A stretch of 19,192 nt of DNA from Ruminococcaceae bacterium UBA737 (GCA_002297415.1 DBKZ01000078.1:5809-25000); one strand, 5' to 3'; shown: positions 13,653 through 19,159, counted from the stretch's first letter. Translations and numbers: made by a program. Notes: generated by a model from the letters alone, not told the origin.

Positions 13653-14441
13653 TTAAGCGCTTATTTCTCTTTCAATTACCGGAAGAAAACCGTAGGATTT
13701 TAAAAGGTTGTATATAAACAATCTTCCCTTTTGAGTCCATTTCGTATTCATAACCGTTCCGGTCCTGCCGTCAGAGTGTGTTATTGTCACGGTCTCGGAG
13801 TGCGTAAAGCCGTTATTATGGTATTTTGAATATAAAAGCCATTGACCGCTTTGCTTATATTGAACTCCGTAACGGTGAAGCATTTCATTCAATGCCGTGC
13901 CCGACATCCCATAGTCCTTTGCTATCTGAGTGACGGTGACAAGGCTTTTGCTTTGCAGGATTATATCCGTATAGTCCGCTTTTGGCTTTAATTCGCCTAT
14001 AATCTGCTTTTGTTTGTTGCATTCGAACTGTAACAGCTGTCTTTGCTCTCTTTCAACCTTAAGCGCCTGAAACGCCGCTATCGCTATATCCGGATTCGCG
14101 AGAAGCTCTTCGGTAGCGTACATTCCGTGACTTCTGATAGAGGGTAAAACCTCACTCGTAACCCAACGCTTGAATTTCTTTGCGGTCGGGAGCTTGCTTG
14201 AAAGTATAAGACTGTATAAACCGCTTTCGTTTATGACGGTCATTCCCCTATTACTTTCAAAAGTACCGTTTTGGTAGTTTTGGCGGTCCTCAGCATCAAC
14301 ATGCCTTTGAATATCTCTGCTTCCGTTCTGATACCCGAGAATATCAGCCACATCTTTACCCACGAAATACGGCTCGCTGTTAATTTCGACCGTGCGAATT
14401 TTGCCGAACTCTTTATTTTCAAATATCTGTAATTCATTCAT
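13653..14441 (-). CDS. Phage antirepressor: BRO-N plus KilAC (ANT) domains
   Basis: A 262-residue protein. Residues ~1-105 are a BRO-N DNA-binding domain ('FGKIRTVEINSEPYFVGKDVADILGYQN', 'INESGLYSLILSSKLPTAKKFKRWVTSEVLPSIR'). Residues ~108-145 are a Gln/Glu-rich helical linker. The C-terminus is a KilAC/ANT-type antirepressor domain ('KADYTDIILQS', 'VTQIAKDYGMSGTALNEMLHRYG', 'WTQKGRLFIYNLLKSYG'). Such proteins counter prophage repressors or act as regulators. They usually sit in the early/lysogeny region, so one inside the tail module is unusual. It overlaps the 62-aa gene by ATGA and is probably co-transcribed with it from the region around 14652-14706. Confidence 0.92.
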   Translation of the reverse strand: MNELQIFENKEFGKIRTVEINSEPYFVGKDVADILGYQNGSRDIQRHVDAEDRQNYQNGTFESNRGMTVINESGLYSLILSSKLPTAKKFKRWVTSEVLPSIRSHGMYATEELLANPDIAIAAFQALKVEREQRQLLQFECNKQKQIIGELKPKADYTDIILQSKSLVTVTQIAKDYGMSGTALNEMLHRYGVQYKQSGQWLLYSKYHNNGFTHSETVTITHSDGRTGTVMNTKWTQKGRLFIYNLLKSYGFLPVIEREISA

Positions 14442-14626
14442 CGCGCAAGCTCCTTTCTTGTAGCCTTAGAGCCCTGCGCATAGCCGAAAACGAACGCATT
14501 ATACATAACATCGAATAATTCATTGCTCGCTCTCTGAATGGCGTACATATCCGAAACGCACATCGAATATCTTGTGTTTATTTGACCTTTGAAGTCGCTG
14601 ATTGTTTTCATCGTGTTTATAGACAT
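14438..14626 (-). CDS. Small protein of unknown function upstream of antirepressor
   Basis: A 62-residue protein, start ATG 14626 with AGGAG 8 nt upstream; an upstream in-frame start at 14644 lacks a ribosome site. Sequence 'MSINTMKTISDFKGQINTR' is followed by 'CVSDMYAIQRASNELFDVMYNAFVFGYAQGSKATRKELAR'. It is predicted helical with a FxxGYAxGxKAT end that recurs in small phage regulatory-region proteins. I do not recognise a characterised family. The 4-nt overlap with the antirepressor suggests they act together or are at least co-translated. Confidence 0.65.
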   Translation of the reverse strand: MSINTMKTISDFKGQINTRYSMCVSDMYAIQRASNELFDVMYNAFVFGYAQGSKATRKELAR

Positions 14627-14651
14627 AATTAAAACTCCTATCACTTTAAAT

Positions 14652-14680
14652 TTGACAAGAGTTAATGTGTGCAGTATAAT
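14652..14680 (+). promoter_or_regulatory. Consensus plus-strand promoter of small RNA
   Basis: -35 TTGACA (14652-14657), 17-nt spacer, -10 TATAAT (14675-14680): a perfect consensus promoter pointing away from the antirepressor and into the 3' end of the three-peptide operon. Confidence 0.88.
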
Positions 14681-14706
14681 AAATATGCACAGAGTATAAC
14701 TCTTGT
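14655..14706. promoter_or_regulatory. Nested inverted repeats at the divergent promoter region
   Basis: Outer perfect 10-bp repeat ACAAGAGTTA (14655-14664) / TAACTCTTGT (14697-14706); inner TGTGCA (14668-14673) / TGCACA (14686-14691). The two share nearly the same centre (about 14680) and overlap the plus-strand promoter as well as the region where the antirepressor operon must start. Likely an operator for a regulator of both directions. Confidence 0.65.
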
Positions 14707-14766
14707 GTTTGCGATAGCGTAAACTGACGCTTTGGTAGAGGGTAGTTTGCGCTATTGTCTTTTAAT
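14687..14766 (+). ncRNA. Predicted small RNA with terminator hairpin
   Basis: A short RNA starts from the consensus promoter at 14652-14680 and ends after a 15-bp hairpin (14711-14725 with 14744-14758) followed by TCTTTT. Three pairs of the stem are G-U when read as plus-strand RNA. On the minus strand they become A-C mismatches, so the fold favours plus-strand transcription. The longest frame from its 5' ATG has only 4 codons. Its last bases reach the stop codon of the 60-aa gene, making it slightly antisense to that operon's 3' end. Role unknown; it could be an antitoxin RNA or a regulator of the antirepressor. Confidence 0.65.
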
Positions 14767-14944
14767 CATCCTTAATTTTAATCACTATTTTTTTGTTTTC
14801 GGTATCAATCACCTTTTCAAGTTCTACATTTTCTTTTGTGAAACCACAACTGCGAGCTTCGGCAGAACCTATATTCACGGTATAACTTGTTATATGCCCG
14901 TGATTTCCTTTTTTAGGCGAAAGTTTAATCGGTTTTGATATCAG
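14762..14944 (-). CDS. 60-aa protein with apparent CTG start, unknown function
   Basis: A 60-codon frame: start 'ISKPIKLSPKKGNHGHITS', middle 'YTVNIGSAEARSCGFTKENV', end 'ELEKVIDTENKKIVIKIKDD'. The pattern (beta strands, 'GSAEAR.CGF...N.ELEKVID...KIVIKI') looks like a real folded small protein, similar in feel to short phage-encoded beta-rich proteins, but I cannot name the family. No ATG, GTG or TTG start is in frame at the 5' end. CTG 14942-14944 is the only candidate with a proper ribosome site (AAAGGGGG, 8-nt spacing) and lies 1 nt after the stop of the upstream peptide, so it is probably translated by coupling. It is the last gene of the three-peptide operon. Confidence 0.6.
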   Translation of the reverse strand: MISKPIKLSPKKGNHGHITSYTVNIGSAEARSCGFTKENVELEKVIDTENKKIVIKIKDD

Positions 14945-14945
14945 A

Positions 14946-15056
14946 TTATTTTCCCCCTTTCTTTTTTTGCAGTAATTTTAACACAAGGTATTTGATGATT
15001 TTAGCGATACCTAAGCATATCATAACAACTGCAAAAATTGTTAAAAATTCTTTCAT
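14946..15056 (-). CDS. 36-aa membrane peptide, toxin-like
   Basis: A 36-residue peptide: 'MKEFLTIFAVVMICLGIAK', 'IIKYLVLKLLQKKKGGK'. It has one hydrophobic helix (about residues 4-18, extending amphipathically to ~29) followed by a strongly basic tail, the shape of type I toxins and small phage membrane peptides. The ribosome site AAGGAGG is ideal. Its end carries the ribosome site for the 60-aa gene. Middle gene of the operon. Whether it is a toxin, an immunity peptide or a holin-like accessory cannot be told from sequence. Confidence 0.65.
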   Translation of the reverse strand: MKEFLTIFAVVMICLGIAKIIKYLVLKLLQKKKGGK

Positions 15057-15067
15057 AAACTGCCTCC

Positions 15068-15096
15068 TTGATTTTTTGGTTTTTTTATGATACAAT
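15068..15096 (+). promoter_or_regulatory. Plus-strand promoter of antisense RNA, inside an inverted repeat
   Basis: -35 TTGATT (15068-15073), 17-nt spacer, -10 TACAAT (15091-15096). The elements lie in the two arms of a perfect 8-bp inverted repeat CCTTGATT (15066-15073) / AATCAAGG (15094-15101). On the minus strand the first arm includes the ribosome site of the 36-aa peptide (TCAAGGAGG). Confidence 0.6.
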
Positions 15097-15102
15097 CAAG
15101 GG

Positions 15103-15244
15103 GTGGGTAAGCCCCTCGACCGTATCAAGCTGTTTACAGTTTCTTGATAATCAAGGCGGTTAAAACCCCGACTATCAGGTCAATCAGTCCGTTAATAAGT
15201 AACTGTGGAAGGTTAAGCTTGGACTTGGTTGACCGTCTTTTTTT
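15103..15244 (+). ncRNA. Predicted antisense RNA to the 39-aa peptide gene
   Basis: Runs about 140 nt from the promoter at 15068-15096 to the terminator ending at 15244, fully antisense to all but the first three codons of the 39-aa gene. It opens with a GGGG/CCCC hairpin and contains the palindrome CTTGATAATCAAG (about 15143-15155). The arrangement (membrane peptide gene on one strand, shorter antisense RNA on the other) mirrors txpA/RatA-type systems. Inferred from promoter and terminator only. Confidence 0.55.
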
Positions 15245-15253
15245 ATGACCCAT
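15134..15253 (-). CDS. 39-aa basic membrane peptide, candidate type I toxin
   Basis: A 39-residue peptide: basic start 'MGHKKRRSTKSKL', then 'NLPQLLINGLIDLIVGVLTA' and 'LIIKKL', i.e. one amphipathic/transmembrane helix (about 16-36) ending in KKL. AGGGGG lies upstream at good spacing and a perfect promoter drives it. Small phage peptides of this build are common in gut Firmicutes, but I know of no characterised member. Together with the antisense RNA and operator-controlled promoter it forms a strong candidate type I toxin locus. An alternative is a small accessory membrane peptide of the lysis or superinfection-exclusion kind. Confidence 0.7.
   Translation of the reverse strand: MGHKKRRSTKSKLNLPQLLINGLIDLIVGVLTALIIKKL
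15178..15244 (+). terminator. Plus-strand terminator inside the 39-aa gene
   Basis: Outer stem GGTCAA (15178-15183) / TTGACC (15229-15234), a small internal loop, inner stem AGTCC (15186-15190) / GGACT (15221-15225), then GTC and seven T (15238-15244). A plus-strand terminator within a minus-strand coding sequence supports a dedicated antisense RNA. Confidence 0.6.
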
Positions 15254-15284
15254 TTTGTCACCCCCTATCTCTTGGATTGATTAT

Positions 15285-15313
15285 ATTATAGCATAGCGTT
15301 ACGCTATTGTCAA
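15285..15313 (-). promoter_or_regulatory. Consensus promoter with palindromic operator in its spacer
   Basis: Minus strand: -35 TTGACA (15308-15313), 17-nt spacer, -10 TATAAT (15285-15290). The spacer is almost entirely the palindrome ATAGCGT-N-ACGCTAT (15293-15307), so bound repressor would block RNA polymerase directly. Drives the three-peptide operon. Confidence 0.88.
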
Positions 15314-15341
15314 GTACTTTTTCAAAAAAATTTTTTACACA

Positions 15342-15370
15342 AAAACCGCCCTTATAAAAAGAGCGGTTTT
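15342..15370 (-). terminator. Terminator after tail tube gene
   Basis: AAAACCGC (15342-15349) / GCGGTTTT (15363-15370), perfect 8-bp stem, 13-nt loop. On the minus strand it begins 4 nt after the tail tube stop and ends in a T-run. It closes the capsid/tail-tube transcription unit at the right edge of the island. Confidence 0.88.
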
Positions 15371-15374
15371 AAAA

Positions 15375-15968
15375 TTATTTAGTTACAGCTTTCTGCGAAG
15401 CGGTAGGAGTATATTCCGTAAATGTCGGCTTTGCGACTATCTCCGGAACTGTTCCGAAGGTTTTAATACCGGAAAGTGCTATACTTACATCGTTTGTAAC
15501 TACACCCTTTCCGCCGGCATTATCCAAAGTTAAGGTACAACCTGTTTCTTTGGTCGCCAAACATTTGCCGCTTTCGTCTCTTAAATATCCGTGAACGATA
15601 AGGATCTCGTAATCGTTCATGAGGTCCTCGCGGTCGAATATCTTAAGCTTAACAGCCTCTTCCAAAAACTTAGTAGCTTTAGGATTCAGATGGTATTCTG
15701 ACATCTCAAGCTTTTCCGCCTTTGAAAGATTATCGAGATAATGAACTCCGTTTACATCGCTGATTTCGCTTGAATCATAATTTGAAGCAATCGAAGCGCT
15801 CTCCTGCTTATAACCGAGCAATTCGAAATCTCCGTTCGTATCGTCACCCTTCTTAATATAAACCGCCAGCATTTTGCGCTTTATATCTGCAGAGCCGACA
15901 TCGGTTGTATTGTCTGTCGAGGTAAGCTTAAAAGTATCTCTGAAAGCTTTAAGCTGAGCTTCTGTCAA
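15375..15968 (-). CDS. Putative major tail (tube) protein
   Basis: A 197-residue protein in the tail-tube slot, directly after the connector and tail-completion genes. The sequence is beta-rich: 'KRKMLAVYIKKGDDTNGDFELLGYKQESASI', 'ILIVHGYLRDESGKCLATKETGCTLTLDNAGG' and 'VSIALSGIKTFGTV'. The open frame extends to 16058, but the extra residues (basic, 'RRRNFKRNKKYNF') overlap the previous gene. TTG 15968 is preceded by AAGGAAG at 8-nt spacing and comes just after the upstream stop. Family not named with confidence; the role is from gene order. Confidence 0.65.
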   Translation of the reverse strand: MTEAQLKAFRDTFKLTSTDNTTDVGSADIKRKMLAVYIKKGDDTNGDFELLGYKQESASIASNYDSSEISDVNGVHYLDNLSKAEKLEMSEYHLNPKATKFLEEAVKLKIFDREDLMNDYEILIVHGYLRDESGKCLATKETGCTLTLDNAGGKGVVTNDVSIALSGIKTFGTVPEIVAKPTFTEYTPTASQKAVTK

Positions 15969-15973
15969 TGAAA

Positions 15974-16372
15974 TCACTTCCTTAAAATTGTATTTTTTAT
16001 TTCTTTTGAAATTGCGTCGCCGTACAAATCCGCGGCAACCTTTGCCCAAAAGGCACACGCATTCAGGTGCTGCTCTTTTGAATATTTTAGATTTATATTA
16101 GTCTTACGCTTTGTTTCGCCTTTTTTTGCCCAAGAAGAACCTGTTGTCGGCGAAACCATAAGCTTACCGTAATATAAAAATCTCGCGTTAGGAGCTTTGA
16201 AATGAATGCCGTCGTCTTCAATCGTAATATTGCTTGCGGTCAGACCGGTTTCAAAAGGTATAAATTTAAACATCCGTTTATACCAGGAAACCAATCCAAC
16301 TCGTTTCGCTTCCGGAGTACTGAACTTTTGAAGATTTTTTTCAAGATAAAAAGAAATTGAAACCTTGCTCAT
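15974..16372 (-). CDS. Minor capsid / tail completion protein (Minor_capsid_2-like)
   Basis: A 132-residue protein: 'MSKVSISFYLEKNLQKFSTPEAKR', 'FIPFETGLTASNITIEDDGIHFKAPNARFLYYGKLM', and a C-terminal 'YSKEQHLNACAFWAKVAADLYGD'. The ordered motifs 'P..TG.L', 'YYGK.M' and 'H..A..FW.K.A' are those of the Firmicute minor capsid protein 2 family, which plays a role like HK97 gp10 in joining head to tail. Start ATG 16372 overlaps the preceding stop (ATGA), supporting it over the in-frame ATG at 16405. Confidence 0.8.
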   Translation of the reverse strand: MSKVSISFYLEKNLQKFSTPEAKRVGLVSWYKRMFKFIPFETGLTASNITIEDDGIHFKAPNARFLYYGKLMVSPTTGSSWAKKGETKRKTNINLKYSKEQHLNACAFWAKVAADLYGDAISKEIKNTILRK

Positions 16373-16833
16373 TTTATAGCCTCTGTATAGTCCATAACAT
16401 AACAAACTATCGGTATGCTGAATTTGGCTAAGTCCGAATTTTCAATCGAAGGTGTTGACGGTGTAAGGTATGTCGTTTCTATCCTTTCGACCTTATAATC
16501 TTCTCCGAAATCGGGAAAATTTCTTTTTTTGTTTTGCTCGGAAATCCAATCAATAAGGGTTTGAACTTCAAGAATACTTTCGATATTTTTATTTTTCTTA
16601 AGCATTTTCTTTAAAATTGCCGAGAAAGAAATATTCTTAAAATCAAACACTGTAAAAATTACCTTATGCAAAACCGAACCGTCGATATATTCTTTATCTT
16701 GACTTCTGTCGATTTCAGAAGTTACAATCTGCTTCGCCCCGTCTTCGGCATTTATAGCATTAACGAACAGTTTGTTGTTTTTAATTGATTCACATGAAAG
16801 CAAATATTCGGCAAAAGGTGTTATAAAATCCAT
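16369..16833 (-). CDS. Probable tail terminator / minor capsid protein
   Basis: A 154-residue protein in the head-tail joining cluster. 'EYLLSCESIKNNKLFVNAI' begins it, then 'HKVIFTVFDFKNISF', 'VQTLIDWISEQNKKRNFPDFGEDYKVERIETTYLTPS' and 'AKFSIPIVCYVMDYTEAIK'. The final beta strands and the 'W...Q...RNFP.FG' middle are typical for tail-terminator-like minor capsid proteins of Clostridia and Lactobacillales phages. Overlaps both neighbours by 1-4 nt, so tightly coupled. Role inferred from order and general pattern. Confidence 0.6.
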   Translation of the reverse strand: MDFITPFAEYLLSCESIKNNKLFVNAINAEDGAKQIVTSEIDRSQDKEYIDGSVLHKVIFTVFDFKNISFSAILKKMLKKNKNIESILEVQTLIDWISEQNKKRNFPDFGEDYKVERIETTYLTPSTPSIENSDLAKFSIPIVCYVMDYTEAIK

Positions 16834-17210
16834 CAGCAGCCCTCCGCTTTTATGTGTGCAAGGTCACCGTAATTATTAACCGTAACCGATTTGACCGTAA
16901 ACGCATTATTTGCACACCTGTATTTTTTTAAAATGTCCGCCGCGCGCATACCGTTTGTATATTCGTCGATTTCATCGTCGATTTTTCCGACGATAATAAT
17001 ATCCTCGGCATTGACAATTATATCCCCTAAAGGTATTCGAACGATAGTTTGATTTTTAACGCTGCCTAAATCCGAGGAAGTCGAATAAACAGGTGAACTT
17101 TTAGCAAAACAATTATTCACGACCCGTCTTATGTATTTGACTTCATCGTCTTCTCCGACCGATTTATTGTATATTGTAAGCGTCTTGTTCCACCATTCGG
17201 GATATTTCAT
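16833..17210 (-). CDS. Head closure / minor capsid protein
   Basis: A 125-residue beta-rich protein: 'YPEWWNKTLTIYNKSV', 'VVNNCFAKSSPVYS', 'QTIVRIPLGDIIVNAEDIIIVGKIDDEIDEY' and 'VNNYGDLAHIKAEGC'. The 'WN...TIYN' opening and Cys/Phe motif recur in small head-closure proteins encoded immediately after connector genes. It overlaps its neighbours by a single base on each side (TGATG). Function from position: closes the connector and forms the interface for the tail. Confidence 0.65.
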   Translation of the reverse strand: MKYPEWWNKTLTIYNKSVGEDDEVKYIRRVVNNCFAKSSPVYSTSSDLGSVKNQTIVRIPLGDIIVNAEDIIIVGKIDDEIDEYTNGMRAADILKKYRCANNAFTVKSVTVNNYGDLAHIKAEGC

Positions 17211-17557
17211 CAGTCAACCCCCATATACATCAAATCGGTTTCCGAAAGATAAGTATAAATAATATCATAAATTTCGTCGGAACAGCTTTTATTTGAAGAA
17301 TAAGAAACTGAATAACCGTCATTGCTTTCGGACTGTACGCTTTTAACTGTGCCGTTTGATAAATTACTCGATATATAATCGACGAGCTCAAACATGCACC
17401 TTTTAACTTCATTCGGTATCGCTGTTGACGGTATACCTTTAAGCCTTGATTGAGTATACATATCAATCATTCTTCCGGCGCGGAATTCAAAGCGGTTAAA
17501 TGCGTTTTGTTCCAGCTTACCGCCGTATCCGACATAATCAGAATAGCTTAAATACAT
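17210..17557 (-). CDS. Head-tail connector protein (gp6-like)
   Basis: A 115-residue, mainly helical protein: 'MYLSYSDYVGYGG', 'FEFRAGRMIDMYTQSRLKGI', 'PNEVKRCMFELVDYISSNL' and C-terminal 'IIYTYLSETDLMYMGV'. This is the pattern of Firmicute head-tail connector/adaptor proteins that bind the portal after packaging. Located just after capsid and the small 33-aa gene. Good ribosome site (AAAGGAGCGG) before the ATG. Confidence 0.75.
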   Translation of the reverse strand: MYLSYSDYVGYGGKLEQNAFNRFEFRAGRMIDMYTQSRLKGIPSTAIPNEVKRCMFELVDYISSNLSNGTVKSVQSESNDGYSVSYSSNKSCSDEIYDIIYTYLSETDLMYMGVD

Positions 17558-17573
17558 TTAACCGCTCCTTTCG

Positions 17574-17675
17574 TTACGATTTCGGTTTTTCGGTTTGCTT
17601 GGTATCGGGCTTTTTGCCCTCAACCTGTTTTACGGTTTTTTTGTTATCGGGGAATACTAAACCTACAGTTTTCAT
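17574..17675 (-). CDS. Small linker gene (33 aa) between capsid and connector
   Basis: A 33-residue frame starting 'MKTVGLVFPDNKKTVKQVEG' then 'KKPDTKQTEKPKS', preceded by AGGGGC and fitting exactly between capsid stop (17687) and connector start (17557). Similar short basic proteins with a single beta hairpin and a lysine/proline tail are frequent in this position in Firmicute phages. Composition and compact spacing support it being real. Function unknown; a small head-assembly accessory role is plausible. Confidence 0.6.
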   Translation of the reverse strand: MKTVGLVFPDNKKTVKQVEGKKPDTKQTEKPKS

Positions 17676-17686
17676 AATATCGCCCC

Positions 17687-18586
17687 TTAAGCCTTATGAT
17701 GAAGATAAAAGCCCGCGGCTTTATTCTCATAACCGTCTACAAGTCCGTAAGCTCTGTAGGGGAATTTATATGCGTCAGCGGTCTGATTCTCCTGAGGAGT
17801 GATAACCTTATTTACGGTATGCTTTGTATACTGAATGGTCGCAGGCTTATGAATGATAAAGAAGTTAATATCTTTACCGCCGCTTGCTTTAACATAACCG
17901 CCGACCTTCTGATTTACGCCGCCGTCAGACGCGCTTGTATCGGTTTTACCGTCATAGAGAGTAATCGCAGTATAAAATCTGCTCTGAGGCACAAGTATTA
18001 CACTCGAAAATCTGTTAAGCACTTCCTTGCTCTTGGTTGTATCCAAATCCTGAACAAGGCCGTAAAGCGTAGGAGTGATAAAGAGAAGTCTGTCTTCCTC
18101 GGGGACCTCGTCTTCATCCATTTTGGTAATACCTGCGCGAAGAGCTGAAATAACATCCGCACCGGTAGAAAGAGTTGCACCGGCAGAGACCTTAGAAATA
18201 CCTGTAAGGCCCGCATATTTTGCAAAACGGAAAGCGTCAAGCTCAGGGACAACCTTAGTTCTGATAAATTCGCCGGCAAGCTTGCCGAATGCAACGCCTG
18301 CGGTTTCTTCATCGTCCATAGCGTCAACGGTGAACGCGCGTCCTCTGTCATAATTGAACTCAACGGTTTCGTTAGTTACGGAAACATCGCCGTCAACATA
18401 ACCGCCGTTTCGTGAATAGTCTCCGAGACCGTCCATTGAAATTTTCGGAATAACAATTTCGTGAGCGTTGGAGCCTTTCTGAGTAAGAGACATATCGCCG
18501 TCAAGAACAGCGGTTTTAGCCGAAGCCTTATAAACATCGTCTATCTGGTCGATATATTTCTTAAAAAGAGTAATTGAATTTGCCAT
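17687..18586 (-). CDS. Major capsid protein, HK97-like fold
   Basis: A 299-residue capsid protein. N-terminal 'MANSITLFKKYIDQIDDVYK' and 'GSNAHEIVIPKISMDGLGDYSRNGGYVDGDVSVTNETVEFNYDRGRAFTVDAMDDEET' are typical of HK97-fold coat proteins of Firmicute siphoviruses. The middle has an E-loop/P-domain-like 'VPELDAFRFAKYAG...LRAGITKMDEDEVPEEDRLLFITPTLYGLVQD', and the end has 'FPYRAYGLVDGYENKAAGFY'. No large N-terminal delta domain is present, which fits the separate scaffold gene directly upstream. Confidence 0.92.
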   Translation of the reverse strand: MANSITLFKKYIDQIDDVYKASAKTAVLDGDMSLTQKGSNAHEIVIPKISMDGLGDYSRNGGYVDGDVSVTNETVEFNYDRGRAFTVDAMDDEETAGVAFGKLAGEFIRTKVVPELDAFRFAKYAGLTGISKVSAGATLSTGADVISALRAGITKMDEDEVPEEDRLLFITPTLYGLVQDLDTTKSKEVLNRFSSVILVPQSRFYTAITLYDGKTDTSASDGGVNQKVGGYVKASGGKDINFFIIHKPATIQYTKHTVNKVITPQENQTADAYKFPYRAYGLVDGYENKAAGFYLHHKA

Positions 18587-18601
18587 TTTAATATCCTTTC
18601 T

Positions 18602-19159
18602 TTAATTTTTCAGTCCCATAACCGACCTTGCTTTTGCAATTTCATCGGCTTTTGAACTGTTTTCACCGCTTACTGGCGGATTTACAAATTTTTCTTTCGG
18701 TTTGTAAACATCCCTGTCTTTTATTACCGCGGCATAAACATCACTGTCGGACTTTCCTGCGTTAGCCTTATCCGAAACAGCGGTTTTAAAATCCTCGTAT
18801 ATTTCCTTTTCGGCATAAGAATTATAGAATTCGTTATCGCCTTTAAGAGGAGCGAATCTTTCGCGCATGGTATTTTCCAGCTCGGCCGTCTGCTGTTCTT
18901 CCCTGCGTTTCGACTCTGCCGCTTCGAAGTCCGCAACCTTTTTCTGAAGCACTTCAAGCTTTTCCTTATCGCCGTCGAAGTTTTTGATTTTTTCGGATAA
19001 ATCGTCATTAAGCTTTTTCAGCTCTATGATACGGTTTTTCTTGTCCTCAAATTCTTCGATTCCGCGATAGCTTTTTTTGACGGCTTCGTCAACCGTCTTT
19101 TTTTGGTCCTCGGTTAGCTCAACATTTGCCGACTTCAAAATTTCAAGAATATTTTCCAT
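18602..19159 (-). CDS. Phage capsid scaffolding protein
   Basis: A 185-residue, highly charged, helical protein. An N-terminal helix ('MENILEILKSANVELTEDQKKTV') precedes a long coiled coil of about 60 residues ('LKKLNDDLSEKIKNFDGDKEKLEVLQKKVADFE'), then a flexible acidic region and 'NPPVSGENSSKADEIAKARSVMGLKN' at the end, a short basic tail likely to contact capsid. This is the scaffold pattern (GP20/DUF4355-like) and it sits just before the capsid gene. GGAG lies upstream of the ATG. The remaining 33 bases to the window edge are leader with no further gene visible. Confidence 0.88.
   Translation of the reverse strand: MENILEILKSANVELTEDQKKTVDEAVKKSYRGIEEFEDKKNRIIELKKLNDDLSEKIKNFDGDKEKLEVLQKKVADFEAAESKRREEQQTAELENTMRERFAPLKGDNEFYNSYAEKEIYEDFKTAVSDKANAGKSDSDVYAAVIKDRDVYKPKEKFVNPPVSGENSSKADEIAKARSVMGLKN

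Larger units (their letters stand above)
14747..15311. repeat. Direct repeats flanking the three-peptide operon
   Basis: TT(G/A)CGCTATTGTC occurs at 14747-14759 and 15299-15311 (12 of 13 identical). The right copy contains most of the operon's -35 and the left copy lies in the sRNA terminator just past the operon's last stop. Together they bracket the three-peptide cassette. Confidence 0.75.

Noticed and set aside
13640..13660. AAGCGCTT palindrome at the antirepressor stop codon
   Set aside because: Too short and without a proper loop or T-run to be called a terminator.
14732..14938. A 68-codon plus-strand open frame opposite the 60-aa gene
   Set aside because: It begins inside the small-RNA terminator and is fully antisense to a protein-like frame; no family resemblance.
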